Source: Bradyrhizobium sp. B124
GTDB taxonomy: Bacteria; Pseudomonadota; Alphaproteobacteria; Rhizobiales; Xanthobacteraceae
DNA: 64,000 bases
Assembly (NCBI RefSeq): GCF_038967635.1
Contig: NZ_CP152413.1
Location: forward strand, 8,870,001 to 8,934,000
Reading direction: 5' to 3'
How positions within the stretch are numbered: the first letter of the stretch is position 1; each line of letters opens with the position of its first letter. A program made the translations under genes and the position numbers. The notes beneath the pieces are model-generated. The model searched no databases and had not been told where the DNA came from. It worked only from the letters and a program-made list of their open reading frames with translations. Below are positions 1-9,159 of the stretch, piece after piece.

Positions 1-1004
1 TCACCGGGCGCTTCTACGCCACCGGCACCGGCGTTCCGCCCAGCATCCGCCAGGCCGCGAAATGGTTCGAACGCGCCGCCGAGAGCGGCCATGCCACGGC
101 GGCCCACAACATCGCGGTGTTCTATCTCAACGGCAACGGCGTGACGCGCGATGTTGCGGCCGCGATCAAGTGGTTCGAACGCGCGTGCGAGGGAGGCATC
201 AGCGCCGCTGGCGTGCAACTCGGCCGGCTCTACGCGGCGGGCAACGGTGTGCCGCGCGACCAGGTGCGCGCTGCCGAATGGCTCAGCAAGGCGGCCAAGG
301 GCGGCGACGCCGATGCAAAGACGGCCTATGCCCTGTTTCTCATCCAGCAGGAGCCATCCGAAGCGGGTCTTGCGCAAGCACGCACGCTGCTCACCGATGC
401 CGCCGAGGTCGGTCATCCCGCCGCGGCATTCCAGTTGGGCGGGCTCCACATGGGAAGGTCCGGTGGCGCCGTCGATCTACCGGCCGCGGCTCAATGGTTC
501 AAGCGCGCGGCAAGCGCCGGCCATGTCGAGGCCCAGCACACATTGGCGGTGCTGTATTCCGATCCCAAGAGCGCCCTCAAGGATCCGCAGGCCGCCGCCG
601 GCTGGATCGTCAAGGCTGCCGATGGTGGCAGCGCCGCAGCGCAGTTCAAGCTGGCGGTGATGTATTGCACCGGGCAGGGCATCGAGCAGGATCTTGCCCA
701 GGGCGTGAGATGGTACGAAGCCGCGGCGCGCCAGGGCCACACGACCGCGCAATACAACCTTGCCGTGATGCTCGGACGAGGACAGGGCCGCGACGCCGAT
801 CCGGCGAAGGCGGCCGAGTGGTTCGCGGCAGCTGCGGAGCAGGGCATGGCCGAAGCCCAGCTCGCCATTGGCGATGCACTGCGTGCCGGCAACGGCGTCG
901 CGCAGGATCGCGATCAGGCGCTGCGCTGGTATCGGCAGGCGGCGCAGCAGAACAACGAAGGTGCGCTACGTCGTCTGCAGGCGATGGGCGAAAGCGTCGG
1001 CTGA
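1..1004 (+). CDS. Sel1-repeat (SLR/TPR-like) protein, 3' part
   Basis: The reading frame is open from base 3 to the stop at 1004, so the true start lies upstream of the window; the GTG at 117 is only an internal candidate. The visible ~333 residues are at least eight tandem Sel1-like repeats of about 36 residues, with recurring A-A-x-W-[FYL]-x-[RK]-A-A-x-x-G-[HDNR] and G-x-G-V-x-x-D signatures (for example AAKWFERAAESGHATAAHNI). Sel1 repeats form alpha-solenoids that scaffold protein-protein contacts; in rhizobia such proteins often sit in exopolysaccharide loci, and a glycan locus follows immediately. No catalytic motif is visible. The specific partner cannot be told from the sequence. Confidence 0.9.
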   Translation, partial: TGRFYATGTGVPPSIRQAAKWFERAAESGHATAAHNIAVFYLNGNGVTRDVAAAIKWFERACEGGISAAGVQLGRLYAAGNGVPRDQVRAAEWLSKAAKGGDADAKTAYALFLIQQEPSEAGLAQARTLLTDAAEVGHPAAAFQLGGLHMGRSGGAVDLPAAAQWFKRAASAGHVEAQHTLAVLYSDPKSALKDPQAAAGWIVKAADGGSAAAQFKLAVMYCTGQGIEQDLAQGVRWYEAAARQGHTTAQYNLAVMLGRGQGRDADPAKAAEWFAAAAEQGMAEAQLAIGDALRAGNGVAQDRDQALRWYRQAAQQNNEGALRRLQAMGESVG

Positions 1005-1332
1005 GATTGTTGGAGGCGGACATCACGTCGCGCGCAAGCAATGGCAGAGACGGTGACACGGCTTTGTTTTTGGGCGCGAAGGCACGGAAGCGTGCATGTC
1101 CGCGTGACAATCTAGGCAGAACTAACAATGGCTTTCATATCGACGATAGAGAGATTGCGTTAATGTGGGTTCGCGGAATAAATGCTCATTGCACCTCTGG
1201 TTGTGTGAAGATGATCGATAAGAACCGAGAGGTCACGATCTGGAGCGTGTCAGGCAACGTGATCCCGGGATCGAACGTCCGCGTGACCGGGAAAGAAACT
1301 GGAGCCGGCGTTAAACGTTGGCAGGAGATTGA
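1005..1332. other. intergenic region, likely promoter of the following operon
   Basis: The 328 bases between the Sel1 gene and the WbsX-like gene hold no convincing open frame. Base composition drops in AT-richer patches around 1120-1200. A Shine-Dalgarno-like AGGAG lies at 1322-1326. No tRNA or repeat was seen. Confidence 0.4.
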
Positions 1333-3546
1333 GTGGCAATGAACAAGATGGTCGAACGGAGCGTCAGGGATACGAAGGATATGTTGCCCGTTGCCAGTCC
1401 GGTTCAACAGGAAGATCATCCGCAGAGCCTGTTCCTGGATCCCGATATCAGCGATCTTCAGTCGGGATCGCGGTTGCGTGGCGCGATCCTCGAATATTCA
1501 GGGCGGGGAATCTCGGGCTGGATTGTCGATGCCCAGTCGCCTGCTTCAACGGTTTCGATAGCGCTCTTTGTCGCTTCCCACTGTGTCGAAGAAGGACGCA
1601 CCGGCCGATCCATGCCGGCCCGTATCGGTCCGCGGAGCGTGATTGGACGTCCCGGATTCCGGATCGATCTATCCACGCCGGGTGTGCGCCGTCGGCTGGC
1701 GCGCGCCCTGCGAAACACGCTCGTGGAGCCCAAGCATGCGCAGATCTATCTGCGCATCAGCCTGAACGATGGCGAATACTACGAGATACCGCTGTTCGAG
1801 AATTTTACGCCGAGCGAAGTGGTCGTAGCGTTAGGCTTCTCGATCGAAGACTACGACGATCTGCTGTTTCCGAACAACGACAACAGGACAATCGCCGGAC
1901 CGGCGGCCGCCGCCACCAAAGAGGTGCGCTACATTTGCTTCTACCTGCCGCAATTCCATTCATTTGAAGAAAATGACAGGTGGTGGGGACCGGGGTTCAC
2001 CGAGTGGACCAATGTCGCGCGCATGCGTGCCCAGTTTCCGGCTCACGAATCGCCATGGTTGCCGGCCGATCTTGGATTCTATGACGTCCGCCTGCCGGAG
2101 ACGCGCCGTCAGCAGGGCGACCTCGCGCGCAAGTACGGCATCGATGGATTTTGCTACTACGTCTACTGGTTTCAGGGGCGACGGCTGCTGGAAAAGCCGC
2201 TTCAGCTCCTGCTCGAGGACGGCGAGCCGAACCTGCCGTTCTGCATCTGCTGGGCAAACGAGAATTGGTCCCGCCGGTGGGACGGCTCCGATGCCGAGCT
2301 CCTGCTGGGACAAAATCACTCGCTCGACGACGATGTCCGCTTTATCGACGACATGGCCGACCTGCTGCTCGATGAGCGCTACATCACCGTCGATGGTCGA
2401 AAGATCATCGTCGTCTACAGGCCGTCATTGTTGCCGGACAAGCAGCGTCTGTTCGAGATTTGGCGCGAGAGGGCCAGAGAGCTTGGGATCGGCGAACTGC
2501 TGATTTGCAATGCGATGACCTTTGGAGAGTTCGATCCGCGTGACGTCAATTGTGATGCTGCGATCGAGTTTCCGCCGCACACAGTCTCGACGCGGGAGGT
2601 GCCGCCGGCCGAAGTCGATGCGCCGCCGACCTTCGCCGGAAAGGTGTACGACTATGTCGATGCGATGCGATCGTCGATCGGCAAGACCTACGATTTCCCG
2701 TTCTTTCCTGCCGTGATGCCGCGTTGGGACAATACGCCGCGCAAGGGCGCGCGCGGTCACGTCTTCACGAGGTCCAGTCCGGAGGCGTTCGAGGTCTGGC
2801 TTCGTGACGCGACCCTGCGCGCCAAGGGCAACAGCTTCTCCGAGTCGTTGGTGTTCATCAATTCCTGGAACGAGTGGGCGGAGGGGGCTCATCTCGAGCC
2901 GGATTCGCGTCACGGACGAGCGTTCCTGGAGGTCGTGCGAAGGGTGGCTTCGGCGGAGCCGATTTCGGCCCAGATCCGAAATAGCCCGGATCTGCTCGAC
3001 TGCCTGAGCCGGCAGGAGCTCGAGTGGGCGGTGAAGGAGGCCTCGACGCATGTCGAAGTGCTGGCCAACCTGCACCGGTCGGGTCTCACCCATTCAGGCG
3101 TACAGCGTGTCAGAAGCGGCACGCCGGTCGAGGCAGAAGGCGCGTCCGACAATCCGGCAGGTTCATTGCTGGTCATCGAGAACATTAATTCGCAGACGGG
3201 CGAGCGGGTGATCGTCGATCCGCGGTTCGAGATATTGGTACGGGGTTGGATCTGCGCGGGCAATACGTTCGAAGCAAGCCGGCAACGAACAGGATTCCTG
3301 GTGCTGTCGGCGTTTGCGCCGGATAGCGCGGTCAACAGCGGGTACTGCCTGATCGTCGATTGGCACGAGCGCGTCGACGTGAAGGAGTATATGAAGGCCG
3401 AAAGCAAGGACTGCTATTTCGGCTTCCAGCTGTCCTTCTCGATTCGGGATTTGCCGGATGGTGAATATCAGCTCGCGGTCCTGGAGGTCGGCGACGGCGC
3501 CAGCGCGCTGGTGCGGTCCCGCCATTCGATCATCGTGAGACGTTGA
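1333..3546 (+). CDS. WbsX-family / GH99-like glycan assembly protein
   Basis: A 737-residue protein with three parts. Residues ~45-145 form a predicted beta domain with a G-W-I-V-D-A motif. Residues ~198-540 match the glycosyltransferase WbsX / GH99-like domain: the opening YICFYLPQFHSFEEND, WWGPGFTEW, CWANENWSRRWDG and the closing INSWNEWAEGAHLEPD are all present. A second small beta domain containing RGWICAG lies at ~640-737. There is no signal peptide or membrane segment, so it is probably cytoplasmic. WbsX-like proteins occur in O-antigen and capsule loci; whether they transfer or hydrolyse sugar is not settled. GTG at 1333 has AGGAG six bases upstream; ATG at 1339 is an alternative. The next gene starts 11 bases after the stop, so the two are likely cotranscribed. 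Confidence 0.85.
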   Translation: MAMNKMVERSVRDTKDMLPVASPVQQEDHPQSLFLDPDISDLQSGSRLRGAILEYSGRGISGWIVDAQSPASTVSIALFVASHCVEEGRTGRSMPARIGPRSVIGRPGFRIDLSTPGVRRRLARALRNTLVEPKHAQIYLRISLNDGEYYEIPLFENFTPSEVVVALGFSIEDYDDLLFPNNDNRTIAGPAAAATKEVRYICFYLPQFHSFEENDRWWGPGFTEWTNVARMRAQFPAHESPWLPADLGFYDVRLPETRRQQGDLARKYGIDGFCYYVYWFQGRRLLEKPLQLLLEDGEPNLPFCICWANENWSRRWDGSDAELLLGQNHSLDDDVRFIDDMADLLLDERYITVDGRKIIVVYRPSLLPDKQRLFEIWRERARELGIGELLICNAMTFGEFDPRDVNCDAAIEFPPHTVSTREVPPAEVDAPPTFAGKVYDYVDAMRSSIGKTYDFPFFPAVMPRWDNTPRKGARGHVFTRSSPEAFEVWLRDATLRAKGNSFSESLVFINSWNEWAEGAHLEPDSRHGRAFLEVVRRVASAEPISAQIRNSPDLLDCLSRQELEWAVKEASTHVEVLANLHRSGLTHSGVQRVRSGTPVEAEGASDNPAGSLLVIENINSQTGERVIVDPRFEILVRGWICAGNTFEASRQRTGFLVLSAFAPDSAVNSGYCLIVDWHERVDVKEYMKAESKDCYFGFQLSFSIRDLPDGEYQLAVLEVGDGASALVRSRHSIIVRR

Positions 3547-3557
3547 GGTCGCGGCCG

Positions 3558-4481
3558 ATGCTCGCAAGTGTCGTCATCGCGTGCTACAAGCACGAGCAGT
3601 ATCTCGAGGAATGCCTCGAGACTGTCTATCAGCAGACTTTTGCCGACATCGAGCTCGTCATCGTCGACGACCACTCGCCGGACAAGAGTTTTGAAGTCGC
3701 GCAGAAGGTGATCAAGAAGCGGTCGTTCGGAAAGCGCTTTGTCTCCTGCAAGCTGCTCAAGAACCCGCAAAACCTCGGCGCCCACTACACCTGGAACAGG
3801 GCATTGTCGCTGACGAGCGGCGACATGATCTTCCTTTTGAACTCGGACGATGCCTTTTCGACGGAGCGGGTTCGGCAGTTCGCGGATCAATATGCCAATG
3901 AGCGGCTGTTCTTCGGCTTCTCGGCCGTCGAGCCGATCGACGAGCACGGCAGGTCGATCAGCAACTACCAGTTTCCCACGCGCCTGCGCTATGCAATCGA
4001 TCGGGCCCAGATCGCAGGTGCGCCGCTATCATGGACGTTCCTGGATTCCCAGATTGCCGCGTCGACCGGAAACTTCGTCTTCAGCCGTGAGCTGCTGCGG
4101 CAGGTGGGCTGGCTTGCCGACCTCAAATACTGTCACGACTGGGACTTCGCCCTGCGCGCCGTCACCAAGGTCGAACCGACCTATCTCGAGACCGATCGCT
4201 ATCTGTATCGACTTCACTCGACCAACAGCTTCCGAAGTCTGAGCAAGGTGGCGGAGAGCGAGACGAAGGCTTGCATGGAGTCGTACTGCCTGAATGCGAT
4301 CTCGTCGCGACCGCAAAACAAGACCTGCCTCAGCCCGTCCAATTTCGGCGATTCATTCTATGACTTCGTGAAGCTGCACCCGAACTTCAATTATTGGGTC
4401 AAGCAGATCTACGCGCCCTATCATCCGGAGCATAGGACGGTGGAGTCGAACGATCGCACCAGGCCGCTTCGCTGGCGCTGA
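3558..4481 (+). CDS. family 2 glycosyltransferase
   Basis: A 307-residue GT-A fold transferase. The N-terminus LASVVIACYKHEQYLEECLE followed by VDDHSPDKS is the nucleotide-sugar binding start of the GT2 fold, and FLLNSDDAF supplies the D-x-D-like metal site. C-terminal HDWDFALRAV resembles the acceptor/catalytic region of GT2 enzymes. ATG at 3558 has GAGG nine bases upstream, better than the TTG overlapping the previous stop. It follows the WbsX-like gene by 11 bases, so the pair probably acts in one glycan assembly pathway. The sugar donor and acceptor cannot be read from the sequence. Confidence 0.9.
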   Translation: MLASVVIACYKHEQYLEECLETVYQQTFADIELVIVDDHSPDKSFEVAQKVIKKRSFGKRFVSCKLLKNPQNLGAHYTWNRALSLTSGDMIFLLNSDDAFSTERVRQFADQYANERLFFGFSAVEPIDEHGRSISNYQFPTRLRYAIDRAQIAGAPLSWTFLDSQIAASTGNFVFSRELLRQVGWLADLKYCHDWDFALRAVTKVEPTYLETDRYLYRLHSTNSFRSLSKVAESETKACMESYCLNAISSRPQNKTCLSPSNFGDSFYDFVKLHPNFNYWVKQIYAPYHPEHRTVESNDRTRPLRWR

Positions 4482-4501
4482 TCGAGGGCAAGCCTGCCTT
4501 G

Positions 4502-4566
4502 TCCGTTCCAATGCAATCGGAACGGAGCCCTGATTGAGCGTGCGCCGCGGCTTCACGCAAGCCGCG
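4502..4566. terminator. two hairpins between convergent genes, possible bidirectional terminator
   Basis: Two inverted repeats lie in the 106-base gap between converging genes: TCCGTTCC (4502-4509) with GGAACGGA (4519-4526), and CGCGGCTT (4546-4553) with AAGCCGCG (4559-4566). Neither has a clear T-run, so intrinsic termination is only suggested by location. Confidence 0.4.
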
Positions 4567-4587
4567 ACACACGTCTTTAGAACCGAC

Positions 4588-5784
4588 CTAGCAGAGGTTT
4601 TTCGACGCCGTCTTTGCGGTCGTCTTGAGAACTTCGCGCAGCGCTTCCAGGCGATCGGTCTGGCAGGGCACGGTGGGGACCAGCCAGCCACCTTCGTCAT
4701 TTTCGTTCCAGGCGTAGATCAGCACCGCGGGGGCCCGACGATCGGGCGCACGGCTGTTCACCCAGCTGATCGATTGCGCCAGATGGCCGGCCAATTCCTT
4801 CTTCGTCGGCGCTGCATAGAAATTGGCGACGCCATCGCCGGGACGCTGCGACTTCTCCCAGGGGACCGGACGTTCGATGCGCGGGCGCCTGTCCCATCCG
4901 GTCATCACCGTGGGCACCACCGGGACCTGGCTTGCGGAAAGATCATTCCAGCCCTTTTCGGCATACTTCGCGAGATCCGCAAAGCTGCCGCGGCCGTTGC
5001 CGGTTGTGATCGCATATGACCCCACCGCGTCAGCGCCCAGATTGGCGGCCTCCTGGCTCAGGAATTTCGTGTCTCCTGCCAGCACGACGTAAGGATCGGC
5101 AAGTCCGGCTCCGTTCGCGTCGGATTTGAACTTGCCGAGCTGGGCGCGCAGACCTTGCACACCGCCCCAGCTTCGCTGCACATCCGCACCCTTGATGAAG
5201 CCCAGGAAGTACAGCGGCCGATCATTCTCCACCCTCAGATAGTTCTTGTCCGCCATGAGGCCGATGTGCTCCTGGGGCAGTGAGGATAGCTTGGCCGCCG
5301 ATCCCCATCGCCCGAGCTCGGTGAACATGCAGTATCTCAGTTCGGCCGCCTTCGGCCGGGCTCTGAACGCGTACAGGGCTTTCGACATCGGGTGGTTCGC
5401 GCCGTAGGCGGCAAACGCCCAATAGTCCAGTCCTGCAAAGATGGCCTGGTCGATCTCCTTGTCCATCTCGGCCTCGATCGAAGCCGAAAAATCGAGCGCG
5501 TTGGGATCGCGGTTTATCTGCGTTCCGAAGAACGGCGTTCGCCACCGATATTTTTCGGGACCGAGCGATTGCTTCATGGCTTCGGTCGGCTGCGAGCCCG
5601 GCGAATACCAGGCGTCCCATCGGATTGCTCCGACCAGAGGCCGGGAAGCTGCCGCGGCCGCAGCAGGATGGCCGGAACCCAGCACGCTGAGCGAGCCGGG
5701 CAGGAGGCTCGCGGATAACGATGTCAAAAACATCCGTCTTGTAAGCGCGAACGGCTTACGGACTGCTTCGTTCCCATTGTCCAT
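4588..5784 (-). CDS. Tat-exported GH99/WbsX-like protein
   Basis: A 398-residue protein with a twin-arginine signal: T-R-R-M-F-L at residues 15-20, a hydrophobic stretch and an A-rich cleavage area (HPAAAAAASR). After it, AIRWDAWYSPGSQ, FAGLDYWAFAAYG, VVPTVMTGWDRRPRIERP and YAWNENDEGGW parallel the motifs of the GH99-like WbsX domain encoded at 1333-3546 (PAVMPRWDNTPRKG, INSWNEWAEG). It is therefore probably a periplasmic or secreted glycan-active (beta/alpha)8 protein. ATG at 5784 has GGAG seven bases upstream; the upstream TTG at 5829 is less likely. It converges on the GT2 gene and diverges from the GT92-like gene. Activity, hydrolase or otherwise, is untested. Confidence 0.75.
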   Translation of the reverse strand: MDNGNEAVRKPFALTRRMFLTSLSASLLPGSLSVLGSGHPAAAAAASRPLVGAIRWDAWYSPGSQPTEAMKQSLGPEKYRWRTPFFGTQINRDPNALDFSASIEAEMDKEIDQAIFAGLDYWAFAAYGANHPMSKALYAFRARPKAAELRYCMFTELGRWGSAAKLSSLPQEHIGLMADKNYLRVENDRPLYFLGFIKGADVQRSWGGVQGLRAQLGKFKSDANGAGLADPYVVLAGDTKFLSQEAANLGADAVGSYAITTGNGRGSFADLAKYAEKGWNDLSASQVPVVPTVMTGWDRRPRIERPVPWEKSQRPGDGVANFYAAPTKKELAGHLAQSISWVNSRAPDRRAPAVLIYAWNENDEGGWLVPTVPCQTDRLEALREVLKTTAKTASKNLC

Positions 5785-6011
5785 TGGCGATCTCCGATCG
5801 TTCCCGTCCGGTGCGACGGTTTCGTGCAAATGACAGCAAGCCCCTCTGCTCTATTGTATTGATTTTCCTCGAAATAACCTTACAACAGTTAAAATGTGAG
5901 CGCTGCGTGTTATAGCCTTATTCTTGTAGGATAAGTGCGCTAATAGGGAATTCGTGGTGCGAACCAATGGTAATTGCTTGTTGATCTCGTGGGGAGCGGC
6001 TCAGGTTGGAC
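5785..6011. promoter_or_regulatory. divergent AT-rich intergenic region
   Basis: A 227-base gap between divergent genes, clearly AT-richer than the neighbours around 5850-5960 (for example TTGATTTTCCTCGAAATAAC). It must contain the promoters of both flanking genes, but no exact -35/-10 pair is assigned. Confidence 0.45.
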
Positions 6012-7256
6012 ATGGAAATTCCTGCATTGTCTAGTTTCAGCTCAGGCGTGAATCTCGATACGCTTCCAGCAAGTGAGATCGAGACAAGGCTTAGAGATTT
6101 CTTTTCCGGGCGGATCGCGAATCCGAAGCCCGACGAGCTCATCCAATCGGTCGAGCAGTTGGAGCAGCAATACGGCCACTACAAGGAATTCCAGTTTGCA
6201 AAGGCGGCAGCGCTTGTGCAGGCATGTGATTTCGCCGGAGCGCGTGCAATCCTTCTCGACCTCGTCAAGCAGCTGCCATCCGACTCGCGGGTGTTGCATC
6301 GCCTTGCGATCGCGGATCTCAACATGGGATCAGCCCAAGAGGCGCAGGACGTCTATCTTTCCGCGCTCGCTGCGGCCCCGAAAAGTGAAAATCTGCGGCG
6401 AGAGTTTGCCGGCCTCCTGCGCGTGATGGAGGCGAAGAAACTCTATGTCGGGGTCGATCGGAAGAAGCACGGCCTGGCCGCCGTGTGCGCCATCAAGAAC
6501 GAGGGCGACGACCTCTTGGAATGGCTGCATTTTCACAGACTGGTCGGAGTCGATCACTTCTACCTCTACGACAACGGCAGCACCGACAATACGCGCGCCG
6601 TCATCGAATCCTTCCCGTGGCCCGAAATGATCACCTATCATTTCGTGGAGGGGGAATTTGGCCAGATGCGCGCGTTCTCTCATGCGATCGACAGCTATCG
6701 CAATTGCTCGGAATGGTGCGCCTTCATCGATGCCGATGAGTACCTGTTTCCGACCAAGGCCGGCAACATCAAGGACGTCCTGGCGGAGGTTGGATCAGCG
6801 CCGGCAGTGGCGGTGCATTGGTTGAACTTCGGATCGAACGGTCACGACGCGAAGCCGGCCGGCTTTTGCATCGAGTCCTTCACGCGTCGTGCTCCGGACG
6901 ACTTCCCGGATCATTTCATCATGAAGTCGATCATTCGGCCGGACACCATCGTGTCCTACCTGCATCCCCATCAATCGCTCGTTCTGGGCTGCTACGTCCA
7001 GGAAGACGGCACGCCCGTTTTCCCGATCGGCGGCCGCTGTACGGCTCCCAAGCGGGACAAGCTCGTCATCAATCACTACTACACGAAGTCGCGGCAACAA
7101 TTGCTGAAGAAGCGTGAGCGCGGCAGGCCGTTGGCCGATGGCGATCCCGAGAAGATCCGCGCGATGGAGTTCTTCACATTGCGGGATCGCAACGATATCG
7201 AAGACGCGACGATCCAGCGGTTTCTGCCGGAGCTGAAGAAGCTGGTCCAGAGCTGA
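6012..7256 (+). CDS. GT92-like (DUF23/GT2-type) glycosyltransferase with helical N-terminal repeat domain
   Basis: A 414-residue protein. Residues ~20-140 are helical and TPR-like (VLHRLAIADLNMGSAQEAQD). The C-terminal two thirds is a GT92/GT2-type domain: AVCAIKNEGDDLLEWLHFHR, HFYLYDNGSTDNTRAV, and CAFIDADEYLFP with the D-x-D metal site; INHYYTKS near the end matches the conserved distal motif of this family. ATG at 6012 is preceded by CAGG six bases upstream; TTG at 6006 is less likely. It has no signal peptide and probably acts at the inner face of the membrane in glycan assembly. It stands alone and ends in a strong terminator. Confidence 0.88.
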   Translation: MEIPALSSFSSGVNLDTLPASEIETRLRDFFSGRIANPKPDELIQSVEQLEQQYGHYKEFQFAKAAALVQACDFAGARAILLDLVKQLPSDSRVLHRLAIADLNMGSAQEAQDVYLSALAAAPKSENLRREFAGLLRVMEAKKLYVGVDRKKHGLAAVCAIKNEGDDLLEWLHFHRLVGVDHFYLYDNGSTDNTRAVIESFPWPEMITYHFVEGEFGQMRAFSHAIDSYRNCSEWCAFIDADEYLFPTKAGNIKDVLAEVGSAPAVAVHWLNFGSNGHDAKPAGFCIESFTRRAPDDFPDHFIMKSIIRPDTIVSYLHPHQSLVLGCYVQEDGTPVFPIGGRCTAPKRDKLVINHYYTKSRQQLLKKRERGRPLADGDPEKIRAMEFFTLRDRNDIEDATIQRFLPELKKLVQS

Positions 7257-7272
7257 ATCCGGGGGAAACAAG

Positions 7273-7304
7273 AAGGGCGCGCCAATTGGCGCGCCCTTTT
7301 ATTT
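7273..7304 (+). terminator. Rho-independent terminator
   Basis: AAGGGCGCGCC (7273-7283), four-base loop AATT, GGCGCGCCCTT (7288-7298), followed by T-rich TTATTTC. Eleven perfect base pairs, 17 bases after the GT92-like gene. Confidence 0.9.
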
Positions 7305-7358
7305 CGTGCGTTGAACCGATCGTCGACCGTAGCGGCCGGCTACCGAGGCTCTGGTCGG

Positions 7359-7925
7359 CTATAGCGGCTCCAGGCGGTATTTCGCGAGCAGGGCCTGTGC
7401 GGCATCGACGTCGATCCTTGGCGGCCTTTGGAAGACGGACATGTTGTTGGCCCGCGCGATTTCCCGCGCGACCGTCCGTACCGAATGGTAGTGGGGACGG
7501 TTCTCGAAGTCGTGAATTGCGATGAAGGCTCCCGGCGCGGCGTGCAGCACGCACTGCACGAAGCAGGCTACGCGAAACCGGCCGTCGACGAAATACAAGT
7601 CCGCAGTCCTGCTTTCCGGACGCTCCCAGATGCGTTCGTGATAGTCGGGCCAGGAGCTCTCCTTTTCCTTCTCCACCGGATAGCCCCACTCGCGCAGCTT
7701 GCCGATATCGACGTGCAGCAGCAGCGGCTGGGTGCTCGCACCGCGCGTGGCGTCAGCGACCTTGGAGAGCCATTCCGACGAGGAATCGATGGAAATGACC
7801 CAGTCCTTCTTGGTCTGGCAGGCGAGCCAGGTGCTTCCGCCCGAGCCGAACTCCAGGTAGCGCGTCGAGAGATCCACGAAGCTTTTGAACAGCGTCTGTT
7901 CCTGGCCGTCCATTGCGATGTTCAT
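7359..7925 (-). CDS. class I SAM methyltransferase-like protein
   Basis: A 188-residue protein. YLEFGSGGSTWLA is a glycine-rich motif I of the Rossmann methyltransferase fold, followed by an acidic beta-2 end (VISIDSSSEW) and YFVDGRFRVACFVQ with HDFENRP in the later strands. Small proteins of this kind are frequent in rhizobial polysaccharide loci, where they may methylate sugars. ATG at 7925 has AAGGGA seven bases upstream; the open frame continues to 8066 but with atypical composition. The substrate is unknown. Its neighbour upstream on the same strand is rfbB. Confidence 0.7.
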   Translation of the reverse strand: MNIAMDGQEQTLFKSFVDLSTRYLEFGSGGSTWLACQTKKDWVISIDSSSEWLSKVADATRGASTQPLLLHVDIGKLREWGYPVEKEKESSWPDYHERIWERPESRTADLYFVDGRFRVACFVQCVLHAAPGAFIAIHDFENRPHYHSVRTVAREIARANNMSVFQRPPRIDVDAAQALLAKYRLEPL

Positions 7926-8091
7926 GGCGGGATCCCTTGGTTTCTCGATCTGTTGTCTGGTGGGTGGTTGCCAATCCACCGTCGGAAGGCGGTCGCGGCT
8001 CGTCAAGCCGCGATGAGATCCGGTTGAATCGTCATCGCGCTTCTCGGCTTCCTGTTGGCTATCCACGCCGATGGCTTGGAGAGGCCGGCGA

Positions 8092-9159
8092 TTACTGGTT
8101 CAGCCCGACGCGCTCCACCTTGTAGCCGCGCTCCAGGATCGCGCGCCACCAGGGTTGCTCGTCGACATACCAGCGCACTGTCTTGGCGATGCCGGTCTCG
8201 AAATTCTCTTCGGCGCGCCAGCCGAGCTCGGTCTCGAGCTTGGTGGCGTCGATGGCGTAGCGGCGGTCGTGGCCGGGGCGGTCGGCGACGAAATTGATCA
8301 GCTGGCGCCGCGGGCCGGCCGCAGCCGGCGTGACCTCGTCGAGCAGGTCGCAGATGCTTTCCACGACGTGCAAATTGGTGCGTTCGTTGCGGCCGCCGAC
8401 ATTGTAGGTCTCGCCGACCTCGCCGCGTTCCAGCACCAAGGTCAGCGCCTTGGCGTGATCCTCGACGAACAGCCAGTCGCGGACGTTCTGGCCGTCGCCA
8501 TAGACCGGCAGCGGCTCGCCGGCGAGCCCCTTGATGATCATGTGCGGGATCAGCTTTTCCGGGAAGTGATAGGGGCCGTAATTGTTGGAGCAGTTGGTCA
8601 CCAGGGTCGGCAGCTCGTAGGTCTCGCGCCAGGCGCGCACCAGATGATCGGACGATGCCTTGCTGGCCGAATAGGGCGAGTTCGGCGCATAGGCCGTGGT
8701 CTCGGTGAACAGGCCTTCGTCGCCGAGCGACCCGAACACCTCGTCGGTCGAGATATGCAGGAAGCGGAACTGGTCGCGCTTCTCGGGCGAGAGCGTGCGC
8801 CAGTGGCGCAGCGTCTCCTGCAGGATCGTGAAGGTGCCGACGATGTTGGTCTGGATGAATTCGCCGGGGCCGTCGATCGAGCGGTCGACATGGCTTTCCG
8901 CCGCAAGATTCATCACCGCATCGGGCTGATACTTCTCGAACAGCCGGCGCAGGACTTGTGCTTCGCAGATGCAGGCCCTCTCGAAGGTGTAGTTCAGGCT
9001 CTCGGTCGAGCCGGGCAGGGAGGCCAGGTTCGCCGCATAGGTCAGCTTGTCGATGTTGATGACGCGGGCGTGGGTGTCGCGCAGCAGGTGCCGGACCACG
9101 GCGGAGCCGATGAAGCCCGCGCCGCCGGTGACGAAAATCGTCGATCCCTTAAACCGCAT
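8092..9159 (-). CDS. rfbB: dTDP-glucose 4,6-dehydratase
   Basis: A 355-residue short-chain dehydrogenase/reductase that turns dTDP-glucose into dTDP-4-keto-6-deoxyglucose, the second step of dTDP-L-rhamnose synthesis. Visible motifs: NAD-binding GGAGFIGS at residues 12-19, [12 protein letters not shown] with the catalytic Thr-Asp-Glu triad, YSASK with the catalytic Tyr and Lys, and RDWLFVEDH. The start ATG at 9159 overlaps the last 11 bases of rfbA, showing translational coupling. The open frame extends further upstream, but that part lies inside rfbA in another frame. Order rfbA-rfbB on this strand, with rfbC-rfbD divergent, completes the pathway. Confidence 0.97.
   Translation of the reverse strand: MRFKGSTIFVTGGAGFIGSAVVRHLLRDTHARVINIDKLTYAANLASLPGSTESLNYTFERACICEAQVLRRLFEKYQPDAVMNLAAESHVDRSIDGPGEFIQTNIVGTFTILQETLRHWRTLSPEKRDQFRFLHISTDEVFGSLGDEGLFTETTAYAPNSPYSASKASSDHLVRAWRETYELPTLVTNCSNNYGPYHFPEKLIPHMIIKGLAGEPLPVYGDGQNVRDWLFVEDHAKALTLVLERGEVGETYNVGGRNERTNLHVVESICDLLDEVTPAAAGPRRQLINFVADRPGHDRRYAIDATKLETELGWRAEENFETGIAKTVRWYVDEQPWWRAILERGYKVERVGLNQ

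Noticed and set aside
62..1342. A 426-codon Arg-rich frame overlapping the Sel1 gene
   Set aside because: It lies in another frame of a clear repeat protein; composition (Arg, Gly, Cys-rich) is that of out-of-frame high-GC DNA.
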